Shown piece after piece: positions 6,830 to 20,695 of a stretch of 64,000 nucleotides of DNA. How positions within the stretch are numbered: position 1 is the stretch's first letter; each line of letters begins with the position of its first letter. Source of the DNA: Jonesia denitrificans DSM 20603 (GTDB taxonomy: Bacteria; Actinomycetota; Actinomycetes; Actinomycetales; Cellulomonadaceae); assembly GCF_000024065.1 (NCBI RefSeq), contig NC_013174.1, forward strand, positions 620,001-684,000. The letters run 5' to 3'. The notes beneath the pieces were generated by a model that was given only the letters and a program-made list of their open reading frames with translations, was not told the origin of the DNA and searched no databases. The position numbers were made by a program, and so were the translations under genes.

Positions 6830-9800
6830 TTGGCTGCCTCGCGCACCCCTTCTGCTCCGACCGCCGACGCCATCGCCACGCGCACCGCGTCACGACGTGT
6901 CTCATTCGCAAAGATTTACGAACCACTCGAGGTACCAGACCTCCTCGGTCTGCAAGTTGATAGTTTCGACTGGCTCATCGGGCATGACCGGTGGCGCGCC
7001 CGCGTCGACGCTGCCAAAGCAGCGGGACGCAAAGACGTGCCCGAAACGTCAGGGTTGGAAGAGGTCTTCCAAGAGATCTCTCCCATCGAAGACTTCGGTC
7101 AAACGATGTCCTTGTCGTTCTCGAACTACCGCTTCGAGCCACCAAAACACACCGCTGACGAGTGTAAAGACAAAGACTTCACCTACGCAGCTCCGCTGTT
7201 TGTGACAGCAGAGTTCTTCAACTACAACACGGGTGAAATCAAGAGCCAAACCGTCTTCATGGGTGACTTCCCACTCATGACCGAACGAGGCACCTTCATC
7301 ATCAACGGGACCGAGCGTGTCGTTGTGTCCCAGTTGGTGCGTTCGCCAGGTGTCTACTTTGAACGGACACCGGATAAAACCAGCGACAAAGACATTCTCT
7401 CCGCGAAGATCATCCCCTCGCGCGGTGCATGGCTTGAGTTTGAAATCGACAAGCGTGACGCTGTCGGTGTGCGCGTTGACCGCAAACGTAAGCAATCAGT
7501 GACTGTTCTCCTGAAGGCGCTTGGCATGTCCGAGTCGGAAATCCGGGAAACCTTCGCTGAATTCCCTGTTGTCCTTGACGTTCTCGAAAAGGACTCAGTG
7601 CACACCGAAGAAGAGGCTCTCGTCGACCTCTACCGTAAAATCCGTCCAGGTGAGCCACCCACAGTTGAGGCTGGACGTAACCTGCTGGAGAACTTTTACT
7701 TCAAGCCAAAGCGTTACGACCTCGCCAAGGTTGGCCGCTACAAGCTCAACAAGAAGATCGGTGTTGACGCAGCCATCGACCAGGCTGTTTTGAGCTTGGA
7801 CGACATCATTGCAACGATCAAGTACCTTGCTGCACTGCACGCAGACAAGAACTCAATGAGTGTCGACATTGACGGTCAAGCAACCGATATTCGCGTTGAA
7901 ACTGACGACATTGACCACTTCGGTAACCGTCGCATTCGCGCTGTTGGCGAGTTGATCCAAAACCAAATCCGTACGGGTCTTTCCCGCATGGAACGTGTCG
8001 TGCGGGAACGGATGACAACGCAAGACGTTGAAGCGATCGCACCACAAACACTCATCAACATCAGACCAGTCGTAGCAGCGATCAAGGAGTTCTTCGGAAC
8101 CTCTCAGTTGTCGCAGTTCATGGACCAGAACAACCCGCTCGCCGGTTTGACCCACAAGCGCCGCCTGTCAGCGCTTGGTCCAGGTGGTTTGTCTCGTGAC
8201 CGGGCAGGCATGGAAGTGCGAGATGTTCACCCATCCCACTATGGCCGCATGTGCCCCATCGAGACACCAGAAGGCCCCAACATTGGTCTGATTGGTTCGC
8301 TTGCCTCCTTTGGTCGCATCAACCCGTTCGGGTTCATTGAGACGCCTTACCGCAAGGTGGAGAACGGTCGTGTCACTGAGGAACTCGTCTACCTCACCGC
8401 TGACGACGAAGACCGCTACGTCATTGCCCAGGCAAACACTCCTCTCAATGAGGACGGCTCATTCGCTCAGGACCGAGTTCTCGTCCGTACCAAGGGTGGC
8501 GAAACCGACGACGTCCTTGCAGCGGCCGTGGACTACATGGACGTCTCCCCACGCCAGATGGTGTCTGTCGCTACTGCGCTGATTCCGTTCCTTGAGCACG
8601 ACGATGCGAACCGTGCGCTCATGGGCGCGAACATGCAACGCCAGGCTGTGCCGCTCGTGCGTAGTGAAGCTCCCTACGTGGGAACTGGTATGGAATGGCG
8701 TGCAGCAGTGGACGCCGGAGACGTCATCGTGGCAACAAAGCCCGGTGTCGTCACTGAAGTGTCTGCTGATCTCATCGTTGTTGCCAACGATGACGGAACC
8801 ACAACGTCATACCGCGTCTCCAAGTTCCGGCGCTCCAACCAAGGAACGTCCTACAACCAACGAGTAGTTGCCGTCCAAGACGAACGCGTTGAAGTGGGAA
8901 CAGTCCTTGCTGATGGTCCAGCAACCGATGGTGGTGAACTGGCACTCGGGCGAAACCTCCTCGTGGCGTTCATGTCATGGGAAGGGCACAACTTCGAAGA
9001 CGCGATCATCCTGTCTCAGCGTCTTGTCCAGGACGATGTCCTGTCATCCATTCACATCGAAGAACACGAAATCGATGCGCGTGACACCAAGCTTGGTCCA
9101 GAGGAAATCACACGAGACATCCCGAACGTCTCCGAAGACGTCCTCGCCGACCTTGACGAACGCGGGATCATCCGCATCGGTGCTGAGGTTACCTCCGGTG
9201 ACATCCTCGTCGGTAAAGTGACACCGAAGGGTGAAACTGAACTCACCCCAGAAGAGCGTCTGCTCCGTGCAATCTTCGGTGAAAAAGCTCGTGAAGTTCG
9301 CGACACCTCGTTGAAGGTTCCACACGGTGAATCCGGCACAGTGATCGCCATCCGCACCTTCAACCGTGAAGACGGTGACGAGCTGCCAGCTGGAGTGAAC
9401 GAGCTCGTTCGTGTGTACATCGCACAGCGCCGTAAAATCACTGCCGGTGACAAGCTTGCCGGTCGTCACGGAAACAAGGGTGTCATCTCGACCATCCTTC
9501 CAGTAGAGGACATGCCATTCCTTGAGGACGGAACCGCTGTTGACGTCATCTTGAACCCCATGGGTGTTCCAGGACGTATGAACGTTGGCCAGGTTCTCGA
9601 AGTGCACCTGGGATGGATCGCAAGCCGCGGATGGGACACCTCCTTGGTGACCGAGGGCAATCTGGATTGGAAGGACACCCTTCCAGAGTTCGCTCACAAA
9701 GTGGCTCCAGGAACCCCCGTGGCGACCCCAGTCTTTGACGGGTTAGAAGAAGAAGCGCTTGTTGGTTTGCTCAAGTCGACGCTTCCCTCACGCGATGGTG

Positions 9801-10342
9801 ACCAGTTGGTTCAAGCTGACGGTAAGGCTCGCCTCTTTGATGGTCGTTCGGGAGAGCCGTTCCCCGAGCCCATCTCAGTGGGTTACATGTACATCTTGAA
9901 GCTGCACCACCTCGTCGATGACAAGATCCACGCTCGTTCCACTGGGCCTTACTCGATGATTACGCAGCAGCCACTCGGTGGTAAAGCCCAGTTCGGTGGT
10001 CAGCGATTCGGAGAAATGGAAGTGTGGGCGCTCGAAGCATACGGTGCCGCATACACACTCCAGGAACTGCTCACGATCAAGTCAGACGACGTTCCAGGAC
10101 GTGTCAAGGTCTACGAAGCAATCGTCAAGGGCGAGAACATCCCTGACTCCGGTATCCCAGAATCATTCAAGGTCCTCCTCAAAGAGATGCAGTCACTGTG
10201 CCTCAACGTGGAAGTCCTTTCCTCCGATGGCGTCTCCATTGAAATGAAGGAGAACGACGACGAGGTATACCGTGCAGCGGAAGAACTCGGCATCGACCTG
10301 TCACGGCGTCCGAACGCCGCATCAAGCATCGACGAGATCTGA
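6830..10342 (+). CDS. rpoB: DNA-directed RNA polymerase beta subunit
   Basis: RpoB forms one pincer of core RNA polymerase and the rifampicin pocket. With the TTG start at 6830 it has 1170 residues and the actinobacterial [10 protein letters not shown]-terminus; GGAAGGA lies 8 bases upstream. A GTG at 6800 is also in frame but lacks a comparable site. The rifampicin region reads [15 protein letters not shown] then [13 protein letters not shown], with Asp, His and Ser at the common resistance positions unchanged. Downstream, [12 protein letters not shown] and the C-terminal [18 protein letters not shown] block are intact. rpoC follows after a gap that contains a strong hairpin. Confidence 0.97.
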   Translation: MAASRTPSAPTADAIATRTASRRVSFAKIYEPLEVPDLLGLQVDSFDWLIGHDRWRARVDAAKAAGRKDVPETSGLEEVFQEISPIEDFGQTMSLSFSNYRFEPPKHTADECKDKDFTYAAPLFVTAEFFNYNTGEIKSQTVFMGDFPLMTERGTFIINGTERVVVSQLVRSPGVYFERTPDKTSDKDILSAKIIPSRGAWLEFEIDKRDAVGVRVDRKRKQSVTVLLKALGMSESEIRETFAEFPVVLDVLEKDSVHTEEEALVDLYRKIRPGEPPTVEAGRNLLENFYFKPKRYDLAKVGRYKLNKKIGVDAAIDQAVLSLDDIIATIKYLAALHADKNSMSVDIDGQATDIRVETDDIDHFGNRRIRAVGELIQNQIRTGLSRMERVVRERMTTQDVEAIAPQTLINIRPVVAAIKEFFGTSQLSQFMDQNNPLAGLTHKRRLSALGPGGLSRDRAGMEVRDVHPSHYGRMCPIETPEGPNIGLIGSLASFGRINPFGFIETPYRKVENGRVTEELVYLTADDEDRYVIAQANTPLNEDGSFAQDRVLVRTKGGETDDVLAAAVDYMDVSPRQMVSVATALIPFLEHDDANRALMGANMQRQAVPLVRSEAPYVGTGMEWRAAVDAGDVIVATKPGVVTEVSADLIVVANDDGTTTSYRVSKFRRSNQGTSYNQRVVAVQDERVEVGTVLADGPATDGGELALGRNLLVAFMSWEGHNFEDAIILSQRLVQDDVLSSIHIEEHEIDARDTKLGPEEITRDIPNVSEDVLADLDERGIIRIGAEVTSGDILVGKVTPKGETELTPEERLLRAIFGEKAREVRDTSLKVPHGESGTVIAIRTFNREDGDELPAGVNELVRVYIAQRRKITAGDKLAGRHGNKGVISTILPVEDMPFLEDGTAVDVILNPMGVPGRMNVGQVLEVHLGWIASRGWDTSLVTEGNLDWKDTLPEFAHKVAPGTPVATPVFDGLEEEALVGLLKSTLPSRDGDQLVQADGKARLFDGRSGEPFPEPISVGYMYILKLHHLVDDKIHARSTGPYSMITQQPLGGKAQFGGQRFGEMEVWALEAYGAAYTLQELLTIKSDDVPGRVKVYEAIVKGENIPDSGIPESFKVLLKEMQSLCLNVEVLSSDGVSIEMKENDDEVYRAAEELGIDLSRRPNAASSIDEI

Positions 10343-10352
10343 TCTCACTTCC

Positions 10353-10385
10353 GTGGTCGGGCATCGTGGGGCGATGCCCGACCAC
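10353..10385 (+). terminator. Hairpin between rpoB and rpoC
   Basis: A perfect 14-bp stem (GTGGTCGGGCATCG at 10353-10366 with 10372-10385, 5-base loop) lies 10 bases after the rpoB stop. No T-tract follows. It may be an RNase processing or mRNA stability element rather than a full terminator, because rpoC is expected to be cotranscribed. Confidence 0.5.
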
Positions 10386-10465
10386 ACAGGACCCATTTAT
10401 GCAACACCTCCACCGTGCCAGCCGGACCAACCCATCCGACAGGCAAACGAAGGAAGTAGGACACC

Positions 10466-13400
10466 TTGCTCGACGTCACTGAATTCGACGAGCTGCGTAT
10501 CGGACTCGCCACAGCTGAGGACATTCGTCACTGGTCTTACGGCGAAGTAAAGAAACCCGAAACGATCAACTACCGTACCCTCAAGCCGGAGAAGGATGGT
10601 CTCTTCTGCGAGAAGATCTTCGGCCCCACACGTGACTGGGAATGCTACTGCGGCAAATACAAGCGTGTGCGATTCAAAGGCATCATCTGTGAACGCTGCG
10701 GTGTGGAAGTCACGCGTTCCAAAGTCCGTCGTGAACGGATGGGCCACATCGAGTTGGCTGCGCCTGTTACCCACATTTGGTTCTTCAAGGGTGTCCCATC
10801 GCGGCTCGGCTATCTCCTCGATTTAGCTCCAAAAGACCTTGAAAAGGTCATCTACTTCGCGGCGTACATGGTCACATCCGTTGACGAAGATGCTCGTCAT
10901 GAGGATCTGCCCAACCTGCAAAACGAAATCGATCTGGAACGTAAAGAGATCGAAGACCGCCGTGACAACGACATTAACAAGCGGGCAGAGAAGCTTGAAG
11001 CTGACCTCGCCGAACTTGAAGCTGAAGGCGCCCGGGCTGATCAGCGCCGTAAAGTACGTGATGCAGCTGAACGAGAAATGGCTCAGCTTCGTAAACGTGC
11101 GGATCAAGAACTCGAACGCCTCGACCTTGTGTGGGACAAGTTCAAGAACTTGAAGGTGTCCGACCTTGAGGGTGACGAACTGATCTTCCGCGAACTTCAA
11201 GATCGTTACGGAACCTACTTCGAGGCATCGATGGGTGCTGCGGCAATCCAGAAACGTCTCGAGAACTTTGACCTGGAAGCAGAAGCCGAATCGCTTCGTG
11301 AGATCATCCGCTCAGGCAAGGGCCAAAAGAAAACGCGCGCCCTCAAGCGTTTGAAGGTCATCAACGCGTTCTTGACCACCACGAACAAACCATCTGCCAT
11401 GGTCTTGGACGTAGTTCCGGTCATCCCACCAGACTTGCGTCCCATGGTGCAACTCGACGGTGGCCGTTTTGCGACCTCTGACCTGAACGACTTGTACCGC
11501 CGTGTGATCAACCGGAACAACCGTCTCAAGCGTTTGCTCGACCTTGGTGCCCCAGAGATCATCGTGAACAACGAGAAGCGGATGCTGCAAGAAGCAGTAG
11601 ATTCGCTCTTCGACAACGGACGCCGTGGCCGACCAGTGACCGGACCCGGAAACCGACCCCTGAAGTCTATTTCGGACATGCTGAAGGGTAAGCAGGGGCG
11701 TTTCCGTCAAAACCTGCTCGGAAAGCGCGTGGACTACTCCGGTCGTTCCGTGATTGTGGTTGGCCCCACCTTGAAACTGCACCAGTGCGGTTTGCCGAAA
11801 CAAATGGCACTTGAGCTGTTCAAGCCATTTGTCATGAAGCGTCTGGTTGACCTCAACCACGCGCAGAACATTAAGTCCGCCAAACGTATGGTGGAACGCG
11901 GGCGTTCTGTCGTGTGGGATGTCCTCGAAGAGGTCATTACCGAACACCCAGTACTGCTGAACCGTGCACCGACGCTTCACCGTTTGGGTATTCAAGCGTT
12001 CGAGCCACAACTCGTTGAAGGAAAGGCAATCCACCTGCACCCACTTGTGTGTGCTGCGTTCAACGCCGACTTCGACGGTGACCAGATGGCTGTGCACCTC
12101 CCGCTATCAGCTGAAGCGCAGGCCGAAGCGCGCATTCTCATGTTGTCGTCCAACAACATCTTGAAGCCGTCTGACGGTCGCCCCGTGACCATGCCATCAC
12201 AGGACATGATCATTGGTCTGTTCCACTTGACCGCGGAACGCGAAGACCCCAAGGGAGCGGGACGCGCTTTCTCCCATGTCTCTGAAGCGATCATGGCATT
12301 TGACTCAGGTGAACTTGACCTCAACGCTCCGATTAAGGTGCGTATGGACGGGTTCGTTCCACCACGCAAGGGGTGGACTGCTCCAGATGGATGGGCGCAA
12401 GGCGATCCAACTGTTGTCGAAACGACGCTGGGACGGGCGCTGTTCAACGAACTGCTTCCTGTGGACTACCCCTATGTCAATACAGTTGTCGACAAAAAGA
12501 AGCTGTCACAGATCGTCAACGAACTCGCTGAGAACTACCCGAAGGTAGAAGTTGCTGAGTCTCTTGACGCACTCAAGGAAGCCGGCTTCCGCTGGGCAAC
12601 CCGCTCTGGTGTGTCGATCGCGATCTCCGACGTCGCAACGCCCACAGCGAAAGCTGAGATCCTCACGGATCACGAGGCGAAAGCGCTGAAGATCCAGCAG
12701 CAGTACGACAAGGGTCTGATCACTGACGACGAGCGTCGACAGGAACTGATCGAGATTTGGACCCAAGCAACGGACAAGGTTGCTAAGGCCATGCAGGACA
12801 ACTTCCAAGCCCGGAACACAGTGTTCCGGATGGTGGGGTCCGGTGCTCGTGGTAACTGGATGCAGGTACGTCAGATCGCTGGTATGCGTGGTCTTGTGGC
12901 AAACCCGAAGGGTGACATCATCCCGCGTCCGATCAAGGCAAACTACCGTGAAGGGCTCTCCGTTCTTGAGTACTTCATCGCGACTCACGGTGCACGTAAG
13001 GGTCTCGCAGACACCGCGTTGCGTACCGCTGACTCCGGTTACTTGACCCGTCGTCTCGTTGACGTCTCCCAGGATGTCATCGTGCGTGAGCTTGACTGTG
13101 GTACCGAACGAGGACTGTCTTTGCCAGTTGGCGAGGACATCGGCGACGGAACACTGGTCCGCCACGAAAAGGTTGAGCAGTCAATCTACACCCGTACCCT
13201 CGCGCAAGACGTTGAGGTCGACGGAGTCGTGATTGGTCGCGCCGGAGATGACGTTGGTGACCGCCTGATCGATCAGCTGGTTGCCGGTGGTGTGCACAAC
13301 CTCAAGGTACGTTCGGTGTTGACCTGTGAGTCACGCGTGGGAACCTGCGCGAAGTGCTATGGCCGCTCCTTGGCTACCGGAAAGCTGGTAGACATTGGTG

Positions 13401-14338
13401 AAGCTGTCGGTATTATCGCTGCTCAGTCCATCGGTGAACCAGGTACACAGCTCACAATGCGTACCTTCCACACTGGTGGTGTTGCATCCGCAGATGACAT
13501 TACGCAAGGTCTGCCTCGCGTGACTGAACTCTTTGAAGCCCGAACCCCGAAGGGTGAGGCGCCGATCGCTGAGTACTCCGGTTCGATTCGCATCGAAGAT
13601 GGTGACCGTAGCCGCCAAATCATCCTCACCCCTGAGGATGATTCGGAAGAGATCAGCTACCAAGTCTCCAAGCGTGCACGCCTTTTAGTGGCAGATGGTG
13701 ACCGGGTTGCTGTGGGAACGCAGCTTGTACAGGGTGCAGTCGACCCGAAGAAGGTCCTTCGTATCCTTGGTCCCCGGGCAGCGCAGAAACACCTCGTGGA
13801 CGAAGTTCAGGAAGTGTACCGTTCTCAGGGTGTGGATATTCACGACAAGCACATCGAGGTCATCGTGCGTCAGATGCTGCGTCGTGTCACCATCCTTGAT
13901 TCAGGGACGACGGATCTTCTGCCAGGGGAACTCGCAGAGCGTGCCCGTTTTGAAGATGCGAACCGTGAGGCTCTCTCCACAACAGGGACCCCGGCATCGG
14001 GACGTCCAGAGTTGATGGGGATCACCAAGGCATCGTTGGCGACCGATTCGTGGTTGTCCGCGGCGTCGTTCCAGGAGACCACTCGAGTGCTCACGGAGGC
14101 TGCAATGTCCGGCCGCCGCGACCCACTTCTTGGGCTCAAGGAAAACGTCATCCTCGGTAAGCTCATTCCAGCAGGGACGGGGCTACCTCGTTACCGCAAC
14201 GTGGATGTCGAACCCACAGAGGAAGCGAAGTCCGAGTTGTACCCGAACTTCGGTTACGACGAGATCGACTTCTCTGGCTCTGGCTTCGGTGGAGACACAA
14301 TCTCCCTCGACGACATCGAATTCCCTGACTTCCGTTAG
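10466..14338 (+). CDS. rpoC: DNA-directed RNA polymerase beta' subunit
   Basis: RpoC carries the catalytic magnesium site of RNA polymerase. The 1290-residue protein starts at TTG with AAGGAAG upstream, giving the usual [11 protein letters not shown]-terminus. The N-terminal zinc ribbon (CYCGKYK then CERCGVEV) is present, the active-site motif NADFDGDQM lies near residues 533-541, and the second zinc cluster ([11 protein letters not shown]) is near residue 955. The bridge helix and trigger loop region ([19 protein letters not shown]) is intact. Two hairpins at 14354-14396 and 14421-14454 end the unit. Confidence 0.97.
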   Translation: MLDVTEFDELRIGLATAEDIRHWSYGEVKKPETINYRTLKPEKDGLFCEKIFGPTRDWECYCGKYKRVRFKGIICERCGVEVTRSKVRRERMGHIELAAPVTHIWFFKGVPSRLGYLLDLAPKDLEKVIYFAAYMVTSVDEDARHEDLPNLQNEIDLERKEIEDRRDNDINKRAEKLEADLAELEAEGARADQRRKVRDAAEREMAQLRKRADQELERLDLVWDKFKNLKVSDLEGDELIFRELQDRYGTYFEASMGAAAIQKRLENFDLEAEAESLREIIRSGKGQKKTRALKRLKVINAFLTTTNKPSAMVLDVVPVIPPDLRPMVQLDGGRFATSDLNDLYRRVINRNNRLKRLLDLGAPEIIVNNEKRMLQEAVDSLFDNGRRGRPVTGPGNRPLKSISDMLKGKQGRFRQNLLGKRVDYSGRSVIVVGPTLKLHQCGLPKQMALELFKPFVMKRLVDLNHAQNIKSAKRMVERGRSVVWDVLEEVITEHPVLLNRAPTLHRLGIQAFEPQLVEGKAIHLHPLVCAAFNADFDGDQMAVHLPLSAEAQAEARILMLSSNNILKPSDGRPVTMPSQDMIIGLFHLTAEREDPKGAGRAFSHVSEAIMAFDSGELDLNAPIKVRMDGFVPPRKGWTAPDGWAQGDPTVVETTLGRALFNELLPVDYPYVNTVVDKKKLSQIVNELAENYPKVEVAESLDALKEAGFRWATRSGVSIAISDVATPTAKAEILTDHEAKALKIQQQYDKGLITDDERRQELIEIWTQATDKVAKAMQDNFQARNTVFRMVGSGARGNWMQVRQIAGMRGLVANPKGDIIPRPIKANYREGLSVLEYFIATHGARKGLADTALRTADSGYLTRRLVDVSQDVIVRELDCGTERGLSLPVGEDIGDGTLVRHEKVEQSIYTRTLAQDVEVDGVVIGRAGDDVGDRLIDQLVAGGVHNLKVRSVLTCESRVGTCAKCYGRSLATGKLVDIGEAVGIIAAQSIGEPGTQLTMRTFHTGGVASADDITQGLPRVTELFEARTPKGEAPIAEYSGSIRIEDGDRSRQIILTPEDDSEEISYQVSKRARLLVADGDRVAVGTQLVQGAVDPKKVLRILGPRAAQKHLVDEVQEVYRSQGVDIHDKHIEVIVRQMLRRVTILDSGTTDLLPGELAERARFEDANREALSTTGTPASGRPELMGITKASLATDSWLSAASFQETTRVLTEAAMSGRRDPLLGLKENVILGKLIPAGTGLPRYRNVDVEPTEEAKSELYPNFGYDEIDFSGSGFGGDTISLDDIEFPDFR

Positions 14339-14353
14339 GAATAGAGGGGTGTG

Positions 14354-14396
14354 AACGCCGTGGGGTGCAGCTACTGAAGCTGCGCCCCACGGCGTT
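14354..14396 (+). terminator. Terminator hairpin after rpoC
   Basis: AACGCCGTGGGG at 14354-14365 pairs with CCCCACGGCGTT at 14385-14396, and the loop contains a further GCAGCT/AGCTGC pairing. A weak T-containing stretch (GTCGTTCCC) follows. It lies 15 bases after the rpoC stop. Confidence 0.75.
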
Positions 14397-14420
14397 GTCG
14401 TTCCCGGGCCACGATGTGCC

Positions 14421-14454
14421 TGCCGATGCGCTGGTTGGCTGGTGCGCATCGGCA
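14421..14454 (+). terminator. Second hairpin after rpoC
   Basis: An 11-bp stem (TGCCGATGCGC at 14421-14431 with GCGCATCGGCA at 14444-14454) follows the first terminator by 24 bases. It may serve as a backup terminator. Confidence 0.45.
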
Positions 14455-14854
14455 AGTGATGATGTGGTTGGCGGGAGAGGAGGGCCGGTACTCACCGTTG
14501 ATGTGTGGTAGAGCACTTTGACGCATTCCTGGGCCACAGGTAGTCTTGTGGAATGTGCCTACTCGCGTAGGAGTTTAGCTGTGCCTCGGGAAACGAGGAA
14601 CGCGCACAAAGCCCGCACCATTGTCAGTTTATGGTTCGTGAGTGCTGTGACGCAGATAAGCCAAACTAACGTGAGTGAGCATCCCAATCAGAATCACTGA
14701 CAGATCCTGGTGGGCCATCGAGCCGGTGGAACGTGGCGTATCGCAGCGAAAGCTGGGGTAAGCGCGTGCGCCGACCCCGGTGGAACAAGCCGATACAGAC
14801 CATGTAGCTCACGCCGCGATTGCCGTGGCGAGCTCGAAAAGACACGGAGTAACT

Positions 14855-15229
14855 GTGCCCACAATCCAGCAGCTCGTCCGTAAGGGGCGGACGTCGAAGG
14901 TTGGGAAGTCCAAGACTCCTGCCCTCAAGGGTTCCCCTCAACGGCGCGGCGTGTGCACCCGCGTCTACACCACCACACCAAAGAAGCCAAACTCGGCGCT
15001 GCGTAAAGTTGCCCGTGTGAAGCTGTCCAGCGGCATTGAGGTCACCGCCTACATTCCAGGCGTCGGTCACAACCTGCAAGAGCACTCCATTGTGCTCGTG
15101 CGTGGTGGACGTGTGAAGGACCTCCCCGGTGTTCGTTACAAGATCATCCGTGGTGCGCTCGACACGCAAGGTGTGAAGAACCGCAAGCAGGCTCGTAGCC
15201 GCTACGGCGCGAAGAAGGAGAAGAGCTGA
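14855..15229 (+). CDS. rpsL: 30S ribosomal protein S12
   Basis: S12 lies at the decoding centre and controls translational accuracy. The 124-residue protein is full length. Lys43 (in [12 protein letters not shown]) and Lys88 (in GGRVKDLPG), the usual sites of streptomycin-resistance changes, are both lysine, so the allele looks streptomycin-sensitive. The GTG at 14855 gives the standard [12 protein letters not shown]-terminus, with CGGAG 7 bases upstream; an in-frame ATG 75 bases earlier is rejected. rpsG follows after one base. Confidence 0.97.
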   Translation: MPTIQQLVRKGRTSKVGKSKTPALKGSPQRRGVCTRVYTTTPKKPNSALRKVARVKLSSGIEVTAYIPGVGHNLQEHSIVLVRGGRVKDLPGVRYKIIRGALDTQGVKNRKQARSRYGAKKEKS

Positions 15230-15230
15230 A

Positions 15231-15701
15231 ATGCCTCGTAAAGGCCCAGCCCCGAAGCGTCCGCTGATCGCGGACCCTGTCTACGGTTCCCCGGTTGTAA
15301 CGCAACTCATTAACAAGGTTCTCTTCGACGGTAAAAAGACCGTTGCTGAGTCCATCGTTTATGGTGCACTCGAAGGCGTTCGCGACAAAACAGATTCCGA
15401 CCCAGTCGTTATCCTCAAGCGCGCACTCGAGAACATCCGCCCAGCCCTCGAAGTTCGTTCCCGGCGTGTGGGTGGTGCCACCTACCAGGTGCCAGTCGAA
15501 GTTCGCCCAGCACGTGCGACCACACTCGCATTGCGTTGGTTGGTTGACTACTCTCGCGCACGCCGCGAGAAGAGCATGACCGAGCGTCTCATGAACGAGA
15601 TTCTCGATGCATCCAACGGCCTCGGGGCAGCTGTGAAGCGCCGCGAGGACATGCACAAGATGGCCGAATCGAACAAGGCCTTCGCGCACTACCGCTGGTA
15701 A
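15231..15701 (+). CDS. rpsG: 30S ribosomal protein S7
   Basis: S7 nucleates assembly of the 30S head and contacts E-site tRNA. The 156-residue protein is the normal length and has the conserved N-terminal arm ([11 protein letters not shown]) and the central [13 protein letters not shown] segment (residues about 82-94). GAAGGAGAAGA precedes its ATG inside the end of rpsL, suggesting translational coupling. A 12-bp hairpin at 15708-15737 lies between it and fusA. Confidence 0.97.
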   Translation: MPRKGPAPKRPLIADPVYGSPVVTQLINKVLFDGKKTVAESIVYGALEGVRDKTDSDPVVILKRALENIRPALEVRSRRVGGATYQVPVEVRPARATTLALRWLVDYSRARREKSMTERLMNEILDASNGLGAAVKRREDMHKMAESNKAFAHYRW

Positions 15702-15707
15702 TCTTGT

Positions 15708-15737
15708 GTGGTGGCACCGTTTGTGCGGTGCCACCAC
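15708..15737 (+). terminator. Hairpin between rpsG and fusA
   Basis: A 12-bp stem (GTGGTGGCACCG at 15708-15719 with CGGTGCCACCAC at 15726-15737) starts 6 bases after the rpsG stop. It has no T-tract; partial termination or processing could set the rpsG to fusA ratio. Confidence 0.5.
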
Positions 15738-15791
15738 TCACCAGTTGGTCGCAATCTTTGGCCTGTTCCCCACCAGTAAGAGGTAACCCCC

Positions 15792-17891
<2,100 letters not shown>

Positions 17892-18021
17892 GTTCCCCAC
17901 AGGTCGAACTGAGAAACCATCACATCAACCTGTAGCGACCGCCGCCCCGCAGATATTCGGACTCAATGTGAGTTAGTATTTGCACGTTCGGCAAAACTAC
18001 CCAAGTCCCAGGAGGACCCCA

Positions 18022-19212
18022 GTGGCGAAGGCCATTTTCGAGCGGACCAAGCCGCACGTAAACATCGGCACCATCGGTCACGTCGACCACGGTAAGACGA
18101 CGCTGACCGCTGCGATCTCAAAGGTTCTTCACGACCGTTTCCCGGACGTGAACCCTGAGTTTAAGTATGACGAGATCGACAAGGCGCCTGAAGAAAAGCA
18201 GCGCGGTATTACGATCAACATCTCGCACATCGAGTACGAGACCGACAAGCGCCACTACGCGCACGTCGATGCCCCTGGTCACGCTGACTACATCAAGAAC
18301 ATGATCACCGGTGCTGCACAGATGGACGGGGCTATCCTCGTTGTCGCAGCAACCGATGGTCCGATGGCTCAGACTCGTGAGCACGTGCTTCTTGCACGTC
18401 AGGTTGGTGTTCCTTACCTCCTCGTTGCACTGAACAAGTGCGACATGGTCGACGACGAGGAAATCCTCGAACTCGTCGAGATGGAGGTTCGTGAACTCCT
18501 CTCCAGCCAGGGCTTCGACGGCGACAACGCTCCCGTTGTTCGCGTGTCCGGGTTCCAGGCACTCGAGGGTGACGAGAAGTGGGTTCAGTCGGTTGCTGAC
18601 CTCATGGAAGCTGTGGACGCGAACGTTCCAGACCCAGTTCGTGACCTTGACAAGCCATTCTTGATGCCTATCGAAGACGTCTTCACGATCACCGGTCGTG
18701 GAACCGTTGTCACCGGTAAGGTCGACCGTGGTGTTCTTGACGTGAACTCCGAAGTTGAAATCGTTGGTATTCGCCCCGCGCAGAAGACCACCGTGACCGG
18801 CATTGAGACCTTCCACAAGTCCATGTCACAGGCTCAGGCTGGTGACAACACTGGTCTTCTTCTTCGCGGTATCAAGCGTGAAGACGTTGAGCGTGGACAG
18901 GTTGTTGTGAAGCCTGGTTCAATCACCCCTCACACCAAGTTCGAAGCTCAGGTCTACATCCTGAACAAGGACGAGGGTGGGCGTCACAACCCGTTCTACT
19001 CGAACTACCGTCCCCAGTTCTACTTCCGTACCACGGACGTAACTGGTGTCATCACCCTTCCTGAAGGCACCGAAATGGTGATGCCTGGTGACAACACCGA
19101 AATGTCGGTCGAGCTCATCCAGCCAATCGCTATGGAAGAGGGCCTCGGTTTTGCTATCCGTGAGGGTGGCCGCACCGTTGGTTCAGGTCGTGTAACCAAG
19201 GTCATTGAGTGA
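18022..19212 (+). CDS. tuf: Elongation factor Tu
   Basis: EF-Tu delivers aminoacyl-tRNA to the ribosome. The 396-residue protein is full length, with [10 protein letters not shown] near residue 19, DAPGHADY near 81 and NKCD near 136. The GTG at 18022 is preceded by the strong site AGGAGGA and yields the conserved [20 protein letters not shown]-terminus; a GTG 42 bases upstream would add residues not seen in the family. A strong intrinsic terminator follows the gene. Confidence 0.97.
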   Translation: MAKAIFERTKPHVNIGTIGHVDHGKTTLTAAISKVLHDRFPDVNPEFKYDEIDKAPEEKQRGITINISHIEYETDKRHYAHVDAPGHADYIKNMITGAAQMDGAILVVAATDGPMAQTREHVLLARQVGVPYLLVALNKCDMVDDEEILELVEMEVRELLSSQGFDGDNAPVVRVSGFQALEGDEKWVQSVADLMEAVDANVPDPVRDLDKPFLMPIEDVFTITGRGTVVTGKVDRGVLDVNSEVEIVGIRPAQKTTVTGIETFHKSMSQAQAGDNTGLLLRGIKREDVERGQVVVKPGSITPHTKFEAQVYILNKDEGGRHNPFYSNYRPQFYFRTTDVTGVITLPEGTEMVMPGDNTEMSVELIQPIAMEEGLGFAIREGGRTVGSGRVTKVIE

Positions 19213-19703
19213 TCATTTGATCACACGCACTGATCTCTGACAGGCGGGACAAACGTTTATTCGTTTGTCCCGCCTGTTTTTTCATGAGGACAGTGAGCGT
19301 GTCTCCGCATTCGGTGAGGATGAATTGTCAGTGCAGCAACTGATGGTGTTGGTGTGATCTGATGCAACGGGGTTGGTTTTTAGAAACACGTATGGCAGTA
19401 TTGAGGAGTTGCCTGTTACGGGCGCGATCATTCAAATATCGAACAGTGTGTTGAGCCACGGACTAAGTCCATCGTTGTGTTGAGCTCTCTGTGCGATATT
19501 TCAGGTTGACGCTCCGCAAACCTTCTGGTTCATCACAGGCAAGTAGACGTTGTGAAGGCGACGACTGAACTTGCGTTCGGTCTCCCTTCTCACATGAGCG
19601 GCCCACACAATCGTGAGCGCACGCGTAGTCGAGAATATTGCGACACGCGCGAGTGCGGGGGTCGGACAGTAAGCGGTTCGAGAGAAGAGAGTCAGACGAC
19701 GCC
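19213..19703. other. tuf-rpsJ intergenic region (491 bases)
   Basis: After the tuf terminator there are about 420 bases without a credible gene. They must contain the S10-operon promoter and leader. TTGTGT (19475-19480) and TATTTC (19497-19502), 16 bases apart, are a weak promoter candidate; a TTGACG at 19506-19511 has no good partner. I do not recognise an L4-type leader structure. Confidence 0.5.
19240..19282 (+). terminator. Rho-independent terminator after tuf
   Basis: A perfect 16-bp stem (ACAGGCGGGACAAACG at 19240-19255 with 19262-19277) closes a 6-base loop and is followed by a TTTTTT run. It ends the rpsL-rpsG-fusA-tuf unit and isolates it from the S10 operon. Confidence 0.92.
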
Positions 19704-20012
19704 ATGGCGGGACAGAAGATCCGCATCCGGCTCAAGTCCTACGACCACGAGGTGATCGACAGTTCGGCGCGCAAGATCGTCGATACAGTCACACGCGCTG
19801 GTGCGACGGTCGTGGGCCCGGTGCCGTTGCCAACGGAAAAGAACGTTTTCTGCGTTATCCGTTCGCCTCACAAGTACAAGGACAGCCGCGAGCACTTTGA
19901 GATGCGTACACACAAGCGGCTCATCGACATCATTGATCCCACACCAAAGGCAGTTGATTCGCTCATGCGTCTTGACCTTCCTGCGGATGTGAACATCGAG
20001 ATCAAGCTCTGA
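19704..20012 (+). CDS. rpsJ: 30S ribosomal protein S10
   Basis: S10 is a 30S head protein and, as NusE, partners NusB and NusG in antitermination and transcription-translation coupling. The 102-residue protein is standard ([19 protein letters not shown] at the N-terminus, [16 protein letters not shown] in the middle). The ATG at 19704 is the first that gives this N-terminus; a longer in-frame ATG at 19638 would add 22 unrelated residues. It is the first gene of the S10 operon, followed by rplC after 19 bases. Confidence 0.97.
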   Translation: MAGQKIRIRLKSYDHEVIDSSARKIVDTVTRAGATVVGPVPLPTEKNVFCVIRSPHKYKDSREHFEMRTHKRLIDIIDPTPKAVDSLMRLDLPADVNIEIKL

Positions 20013-20031
20013 GACTGGGGGAGAAGCTTTC

Positions 20032-20691
20032 ATGACTACCCAGCAGAACGAGCGGCCAGTAAAGGCCGTCCTCGGAAAAAAACTTGGGATGACCCAGGTC
20101 TGGGATGAGGCAGGACGCCTAGTTCCTGTCACTGTTGTTGCCGTTGAACCCAACGTCGTGACACAGATTCGTACCGTCGACAACGACGGTTACGCTGCGG
20201 TTCAGGTCGCAACCGGACAGATTGACCCTCGGAAGGTCACCAAGCCACTCAAAGGACACTTTGAGAAGGCCGGCGTCACTCCCCGTCGTCACGTCACGGA
20301 AATCCGTACCAGCGACTCCGGTGAGTACTCACTGGGTCAAGAAGTCACCGTGGGTGTCTTCGAAGCTGGAACCAAGGTTGATGTCATTGGCACAACCAAG
20401 GGTAAGGGGTTCGCCGGAGTGATGAAGCGCCACGGGTTCGCTGGTGCCAGCGCATCTCACGGTGCTCACCGCAACCACCGTAAGCCTGGTTCTATCGGTG
20501 CGGCCGCAACGCCGTCACGCGTGTTCAAGGGCCTGCGTATGGCTGGTCGCATGGGTCACGACCGTATGACCGTGCAAAACCTGACCGTCCACGCGGTCGA
20601 CGCTGACAAGGGCTACGTACTCCTCAAGGGTGCAGTTCCAGGCCCTAAGGGTGGCGTCGTTCTCGTGCGCAACGCAGTGAAGGGAGCGTGA
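20032..20691 (+). CDS. rplC: 50S ribosomal protein L3
   Basis: L3 is an early-assembly protein reaching the peptidyl transferase centre. The 219-residue protein has the N-terminal [12 protein letters not shown] segment (residues about 15-27) and the long extension loop containing [15 protein letters not shown] (about 141-155), which approaches the active site. GGGGGAGAAG precedes the ATG. rplD starts 4 bases after its stop codon. Confidence 0.97.
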   Translation: MTTQQNERPVKAVLGKKLGMTQVWDEAGRLVPVTVVAVEPNVVTQIRTVDNDGYAAVQVATGQIDPRKVTKPLKGHFEKAGVTPRRHVTEIRTSDSGEYSLGQEVTVGVFEAGTKVDVIGTTKGKGFAGVMKRHGFAGASASHGAHRNHRKPGSIGAAATPSRVFKGLRMAGRMGHDRMTVQNLTVHAVDADKGYVLLKGAVPGPKGGVVLVRNAVKGA

Positions 20692-20695
20692 AACC

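Larger units (their letters stand above)
14339..14854. other. rpoC-rpsL intergenic region (516 bases)
   Basis: This holds two hairpins after rpoC and then about 400 bases that must include the promoter and leader of the rpsL operon. I see no convincing gene. A small inverted repeat CCTACTCGCGTAGG lies near 14558-14571, downstream of a TTGTGG hexamer, but I cannot assign a promoter with confidence. Confidence 0.55.
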
